Positions 59,723-64,000 of a stretch of 64,000 nucleotides of DNA are shown here, piece after piece. The notes under the pieces are model-generated. The model had not been told where the DNA came from and did not search any database. It saw only the letters and a program-made list of their open reading frames with translations. Location of the stretch: NCBI GenBank assembly GCA_028286365.1, contig JAQBRR010000001.1, forward strand, positions 124,001-188,000, written 5' to 3'. The position numbers were made by a program, and so were the translations under genes. Each line of letters starts with the position of its first letter. Positions within the stretch are counted from its first letter, which is position 1. The DNA is from Candidatus Saccharimonadota bacterium. Lineage in GTDB: Bacteria > Patescibacteriota > Saccharimonadia > Saccharimonadales > Saccharimonadaceae.

Positions 59723-61540
59723 ATGTGTGGCATTGTTGGATACGTTGGTAGTAAAAAAGCGCAGGAATATTTAGTTACGGGTCTTCACAGACTGGAATAT
59801 CGAGGGTATGACTCGGCTGGTATTGTGACAATTGACGATCATGAGGCAACACTTCATCGGGCAAAAGGTAAGGTTGATGCGCTTGATCAACTTACGACCG
59901 CAAATCCTTCGAGCGGCACAATTGGTATTGGCCACACCAGATGGGCAACGCACGGCGAGCCATCAGAAACAAATGCGCACCCGCAACGTTCAGGCGATGT
60001 GTATTTAGTTCATAACGGCATTATTGAAAATTATCGAGAATTAAAAGCAGAACTTAAAAACCATGAATTTAAAAGTGAGACTGATACGGAAGTACTGGCA
60101 GCCTTAATCGACTCGTTCTACGATGAGGATACAAAACTAGTTGATGCGGTTATTCAGGCACTACAACTATCAGTTGGTACTTATGGAATTGCTGTCGTAT
60201 CGACGCGTGAACCTGAACATATTGTGGTAGCCCGTTCGGGTAGCCCGCTTATTATTGGTGTCGGAGAAGGTGAAACCTATATTGCGAGTGATGCCTCAGC
60301 TCTCGTTGGCTATACCGACCAAGCTGTCTACTTGAATGATGGTGAAGTTGCAGTCTGTAGTAGCCAGGGAATCGACGTCGTTGATCTCGCATCTCAACCT
60401 CTAACAAAAGAAGTCGAGACTATAGAAGTGGATATGCAAGCTATTCAAAAACAAGGCTATGACCATTTCCTCCTTAAGGAAATCAGCGAGCAGCCACAGA
60501 CCCTTCGTTCAACCCTAAATGGCCGTGTTGATGTTGCCGATAAGCGTATTAAGCTGGGTGGTCTCAATATGACCGATGATGAGCTTAAGGAGATTGAACA
60601 TATTACGATTATTGGGTGTGGCACGGCGTACTATGCGGGATTATTAGCATCGTATTACTTGGAGCAAATTGTTGATGGACTCACGATTGACGTAGCAGTT
60701 GCTTCAGAATTTCGTTATCGATCGTTCCACTTACCAAAAAATACTGTCGCGCTAGTGGTATCACAATCAGGTGAGACAGCTGATACACTTGCCTGCCTAC
60801 GCGAGATTAAAAAACGCGGCGTCAAAACGCTTGGCATTATTAACGCCGTTGGTTCAACTATCGCACGTGAAGTCGATGGTGGTATCTATGTCCACGCTGG
60901 TCCTGAGATCTCTGTTGCCTCAACCAAAGCATTCACGTCACAAGCTGCTGCGATGATCATGTTTGGTTTGGTTATCGCCCAGGCCAAAGGTGCTGACCTC
61001 AAAGACACGCTGCCATATATCGAAGAGCTCGCTGAACTACCAACCGAGATTGAAAATGTCATTAAGAATAATCAGACTGAAATTGCCGAGATTGCCAAGC
61101 GCTACGGTTCATATAATCATGCCTTGTTCTTTGGCCGGGATACCGTCTATCCAGTTGCGCTCGAGGGTGCTCTAAAGCTAAAAGAAATTTCATACATTCA
61201 AGCCGAGGGATACGCAGCGGGTGAATTAAAACACGGTCCGATTGCGCTCGTCGATGATAACTTCTTTGAGGTAGGGCTACTACTTGATAACTGGTTATTT
61301 GATAAGACGCTCAGTTCACTGTCTGAAGTAAATGCGCGCGGTGGACATATCTTTGCAATTACCAATAGTGCAAAGACGATTGATGCCGAGACAGTTCTAC
61401 ACGTTGATACAAAGCTGAAGTTACTTGCACCACTCGTCTTAAATGTTGCACAGCAATTATTCGCTTACTACATAGCAGTAGCTCGTGGCAACGATGTTGA
61501 CCAACCACGCAATCTGGCTAAGAGTGTGACTGTAGAGTAG
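59723..61540 (+). CDS. glmS: Glutamine-fructose-6-phosphate aminotransferase (isomerizing)
   Basis: A complete 605-residue enzyme. The N-terminal glutaminase domain starts with the nucleophile Cys2 (MCGIVGYVGSKKAQEYL) and has GLHRLEYRGYDSAGI and IGHTRWATHGEP. Two SIS domains follow (GCGTAYYAGLLASYYLE and SQSGETADTLACLRE), and the family C-terminus is VDQPRNLAKSVTVE. It makes glucosamine-6-phosphate for UDP-GlcNAc, the entry to peptidoglycan and glycans. It is the fourth gene of the manC operon. Confidence 0.97.
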   Translation: MCGIVGYVGSKKAQEYLVTGLHRLEYRGYDSAGIVTIDDHEATLHRAKGKVDALDQLTTANPSSGTIGIGHTRWATHGEPSETNAHPQRSGDVYLVHNGIIENYRELKAELKNHEFKSETDTEVLAALIDSFYDEDTKLVDAVIQALQLSVGTYGIAVVSTREPEHIVVARSGSPLIIGVGEGETYIASDASALVGYTDQAVYLNDGEVAVCSSQGIDVVDLASQPLTKEVETIEVDMQAIQKQGYDHFLLKEISEQPQTLRSTLNGRVDVADKRIKLGGLNMTDDELKEIEHITIIGCGTAYYAGLLASYYLEQIVDGLTIDVAVASEFRYRSFHLPKNTVALVVSQSGETADTLACLREIKKRGVKTLGIINAVGSTIAREVDGGIYVHAGPEISVASTKAFTSQAAAMIMFGLVIAQAKGADLKDTLPYIEELAELPTEIENVIKNNQTEIAEIAKRYGSYNHALFFGRDTVYPVALEGALKLKEISYIQAEGYAAGELKHGPIALVDDNFFEVGLLLDNWLFDKTLSSLSEVNARGGHIFAITNSAKTIDAETVLHVDTKLKLLAPLVLNVAQQLFAYYIAVARGNDVDQPRNLAKSVTVE

Positions 61541-61542
61541 AT

Positions 61543-62628
61543 ATGAGTGTGAAGAAGATCTGTTTAATTACGTGCTACAATCAGCCGGATTATATACGCG
61601 CACGAACGCTTCGAGCAGCCCTTGGCTCGATGGATGAAGTTGAATTAATTGTTGTAAAAAATAAACACACTAATATTCTGAGATATCTGGAAGTATTTTA
61701 CAGGGTGCTGGTCGTGCGTTTGAAATATCATCCAGATATTTATTTTCAAACCTTCAGAGCTTATGAATCATTTCCAATTCTAAGGCTAATTACGATTGGT
61801 AAGAAGTTTATCTTTGATGAGTTTATCAATCCTATTGAGCAAGTGGCCTACGAGAATCGTTATATTAAACCAGGTGGCTTACTAGCGACTATCGCACGCC
61901 TAGGCTATAAGTTCTGGCTATTCACCGTCAGTATGATCGTGACCGATACGCCATCACATGCGGCATATTCAGCCAAGTTAATGAAGCTACCAATTGATAA
62001 GTATATGCCTATCATTGTAAGTACTGATGAGCAGGTATTCAAAAAAACGAATATACCAAAAAAGGCGAAAGGCGATACATTTACGGTTTTTTACTATGGA
62101 CTGTTCATGATGCCGCTCCAAGGCCTTGAGGTAATACTTGAAGCTATGCGTCTCGTAAAAGATCAGGATATAAAACTAGTTCTCATTGGCGGTAAACAAT
62201 CAACACTTGAGAAAGTGACTAAGGCACAGGACGATGGTGCGAATATTGAATATAAGAAATATGTGCCATATGAGTCGCTACCAACCTACATGGAATCTGC
62301 CGATCTGTGTCTAGGTGGACCATTCGGTGGAACGGTCCAAGCTCAGTATGTCATTGGCGGTAAGACGTTTCAGTATCTTCATATGGGTCGTCCAGTTGTC
62401 GTTGGCTATAACGAAGAATCACATATCTGGACGGATAAAAAAGACGCACTCATCATCTACCAGGCAGACCCACAAGAGTTAGCAGATGCAATTATTTGGG
62501 CTAAGAATCATCCAATCGAACTACATAAAATTGGCCATGCTGGTCAAAAGCTGTACGATCAAAAACTTTCTAACAAGGAACTTGTAAAAGAACTACGAAT
62601 GCTTCTTGCTGGCAAACGTCTGGCGTAG
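61543..62628 (+). CDS. GT4-like glycosyltransferase
   Basis: A 361-residue GT-B protein. The N-terminal half starts KKICLITCYNQPDYIRARTL. The C-terminal half has TFTVFYYGLFMMPLQGLEVI, IKLVLIGGKQSTL, LPTYMESADLCLGGPFG and KTFQYLHMGRPVVVGYNEES. The usual E-x7-E is replaced by a KTFQYL helix, as in several divergent GT4 groups. It starts 2 nt after glmS, and its 3' end overlaps the convergent flippase-like gene by 36 nt. Confidence 0.85.
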   Translation: MSVKKICLITCYNQPDYIRARTLRAALGSMDEVELIVVKNKHTNILRYLEVFYRVLVVRLKYHPDIYFQTFRAYESFPILRLITIGKKFIFDEFINPIEQVAYENRYIKPGGLLATIARLGYKFWLFTVSMIVTDTPSHAAYSAKLMKLPIDKYMPIIVSTDEQVFKKTNIPKKAKGDTFTVFYYGLFMMPLQGLEVILEAMRLVKDQDIKLVLIGGKQSTLEKVTKAQDDGANIEYKKYVPYESLPTYMESADLCLGGPFGGTVQAQYVIGGKTFQYLHMGRPVVVGYNEESHIWTDKKDALIIYQADPQELADAIIWAKNHPIELHKIGHAGQKLYDQKLSNKELVKELRMLLAGKRLA

Positions 62629-63516
62629 GTGCAAACTACTAGAAACAACAAAAATGATTAGCAGAAAAATTATGTAGAGTGCGCGGTCAAGCACACCTGC
62701 GGCAACGATCGAACTGAGTCCTATGTGATGAAGTGACTGCGAGAAGATAAGGAATGCTTCACGGATACCGATACCACCTGGAGTGAGAGAAACAAACAGG
62801 GATAGATTCGCGCTGGCTGTGTAGGCAATAGTCTGTGCGATAGTGAAGTGCGCTGATGGATCAATGGCACGAAGTTCGCTCGTATAGATAATGATCATGC
62901 ATATAATTTGTACGAGAGTCATAACAAAAACGAGCAATACAAATTTACTGAGTGTTGCTAGTTTTAATAAACGAGTTCCCATAACACCAAGGATGACGGC
63001 GAAGATGAGGCCAATGACTGTTAGCCACCATAGAGTATTAATAAAAAGTAGCGAGATATTAATAACTGCAAATGCTGCGTAGTAAAAGAGCATTGTATAG
63101 GCGTAGTCACGAATACGCAGTCCTATCTTTGTCTTTAAGTATACTGCTCGTACACCTGGTCCACTTTGAAGCGGCCCGAAGAAATTTACGACACTTGAGT
63201 ACATTGTAAGTAATAGTCCACTTTTCGCTGGTAGTGACTTTCCTCGTAGTTTGATAGCTGCATACATAATGGCAAAGTTTGTCAGGATAACACCAAAGTA
63301 CAGAATAAAAATAAGAATGCCAACTAACGGGTTTATATTAAGTACTGTCATAATGACCGAGGGATGCATAGCAATGTAGTATCCGAACAAGAATAAGAAC
63401 GCGAGGATGAGGACTATCCCAATAATCTGTTTGTGGGTAGCAAAAAAACGCGCGATTGGCGAGCTCTTTAGTGACTCAATGTACGCACGCTGTTTTTGAA
63501 ATCGTCTTGTATCCAT
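62593..63516 (-). CDS. Flippase-like LPG_synthase_TM (UPF0104) membrane protein
   Basis: A 307-residue protein with about eight helices. Family motifs are LYFGVILTNFAIMYAAIKLR, FFGPLQSGPGVRAVYLKTK and ASANLSLFVSLTPGGIGIRE (the PGGxGxRE signature), ending ALYIIFLLIIFVV. AglD/MprF-type members act in lipid or lipid-linked sugar modification. ATG 63516 lies 4 nt after the preceding stop. An upstream frame start at 63558 falls inside that gene. Confidence 0.87.
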   Translation of the reverse strand: MDTRRFQKQRAYIESLKSSPIARFFATHKQIIGIVLILAFLFLFGYYIAMHPSVIMTVLNINPLVGILIFILYFGVILTNFAIMYAAIKLRGKSLPAKSGLLLTMYSSVVNFFGPLQSGPGVRAVYLKTKIGLRIRDYAYTMLFYYAAFAVINISLLFINTLWWLTVIGLIFAVILGVMGTRLLKLATLSKFVLLVFVMTLVQIICMIIIYTSELRAIDPSAHFTIAQTIAYTASANLSLFVSLTPGGIGIREAFLIFSQSLHHIGLSSIVAAGVLDRALYIIFLLIIFVVSSSLHLRQTFASKKHS

Positions 63517-63520
63517 AGGG

Positions 63521-64000
63521 TTACTTTTGTTTGTATTGAATCTCTTTAATACGTTCAAGCTCGTCTTCCGTCAGAGTTCGATTAATCCGAAGCAGGTCTG
63601 ATATACCAAGAAGTGCAAATGAAAGTAATGCTCCGACGAGCATTGACGAGCCAAAAATAAGAGACTGAATGTGGCCTCGAGAATCACCTTGAATAACATG
63701 AACGAAGTAGAAAATAAACGGAATGAGCGCAGCGACCAAGAAGATTACACCGAGTATATTGAACAGAATATACGGCTTGAACATTAGGTAACTACGGATA
63801 ATCGCTTCGCTAGATTTAAGCATGTGTTGCCAAATATTTTTAAATAAGCGGGATTCACGAGTCTTGGGGTTTGTCTCAATTTGAATACTAGCAATAGCGA
63901 GGCGCTTATTACCAGCCTGAATGATAGTCTCCATGCAATAACTAAATGACGTAATGATATTAATGCGCATGAGCGCATATCGTGAGTAAGCACGAAAACC
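63521..64000 (-). CDS. GT2-family glycosyltransferase with C-terminal membrane helices (5' end outside window)
   Basis: The frame is open to the right edge and codes for the C-terminal 159 residues. It begins GFRAYSRYALMRINIITSFS and continues YCMETIIQAGNKRLAIASIQ, the acceptor-site region of polyprenyl-phosphate GT2 enzymes. Two membrane helices (about 88-112 and 118-140 of the visible part) and a charged tail follow. The catalytic DxD domain would lie beyond 64000. It is followed 4 nt later by the flippase-like gene, suggesting a lipid-linked sugar pair. Confidence 0.85.
   Translation of the reverse strand, partial: GFRAYSRYALMRINIITSFSYCMETIIQAGNKRLAIASIQIETNPKTRESRLFKNIWQHMLKSSEAIIRSYLMFKPYILFNILGVIFLVAALIPFIFYFVHVIQGDSRGHIQSLIFGSSMLVGALLSFALLGISDLLRINRTLTEDELERIKEIQYKQK

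Overview
The window most likely comes from a Candidatus Saccharibacteria (TM7) or closely related Patescibacteria/CPR chromosome, and it spans the chromosomal origin. The evidence is the rpmH-rnpA-yidC-jag block divergent from dnaA-dnaN-recF at about 28 kb, tightly packed short operons with ATGA overlaps, and a PrgI/VirB4/VirB6-type secretion locus of the kind seen in this group. No central metabolism or lipid biosynthesis genes are visible, apart from an unexpected ATP-citrate lyase. TGA is used as a normal stop codon, so this is not a code-25 lineage. The taxonomic call is inference; no 16S gene is present.

1-3.1 kb: an accessory defence locus. A CD-NTase of the CdnE type and a Cap15-like two-TM beta-rich effector form a minimal CBASS operon on the minus strand. 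They are divergent from an XRE repressor and an ImmA/IrrE-type metallopeptidase that match the CapH/CapP regulatory pair. The locus abuts a 3'-half remnant of a tRNA-Ser, a remnant of a tRNA-Arg 3' end, and the intact tRNA-Arg(GCG), which suggests an integration hotspot. 3.1-7.4 kb: a PH-like membrane protein, folC, tRNA-Ser(UGA), comF, hsp20, and a RAYT-family Y1 transposase bracketed by inverted REP-like hairpins. A third REP copy lies 24 kb away.

7.5-24 kb: a type IV secretion-like apparatus. Five consecutive VirB2/TrbC-like two-TM pilin candidates lie on the minus strand. The plus-strand run contains an atypical lipoprotein, a giant VirB6-like protein, a PrgI/VirB3-like protein, a VirB4 split into two genes, a large membrane-anchored protein, a two-domain peptidoglycan hydrolase and a PEGA-domain protein. 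No relaxase, VirD4, VirB9 or VirB10 is visible. It may be a surface or effector machine rather than a conjugation system.

24-30 kb: the replication origin region, with DnaA-box-like sites on the rpmH side of dnaA and leading-strand genes diverging from it. 30-64 kb: a very large surface-glycan region. It holds GtrA/GtrB-type lipid-linked sugar genes, several GT2/GT4 enzymes, a Wzm/Wzt ABC polysaccharide exporter, a DegT aminotransferase with an N-formyltransferase, a sugar epimerase, a complete dTDP-L-rhamnose set (rfbBCDA), manC, glmS, an acyltransferase and cell-wall-binding secreted proteins. The dTDP-4-keto-6-deoxyglucose made by RfbA/RfbB could feed the aminotransferase and formyltransferase to give an N-formylated sugar. 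A two-subunit ATP-citrate lyase (aclB-aclA) sits between manC and glmS in one apparent operon.

Expression signals suggest frequent leaderless transcription, with -10 boxes 4-11 nt before ATG at capH, folC, prgI, the T4SS 853-aa gene and manC. Two genes appear to start with AUU or AUC.
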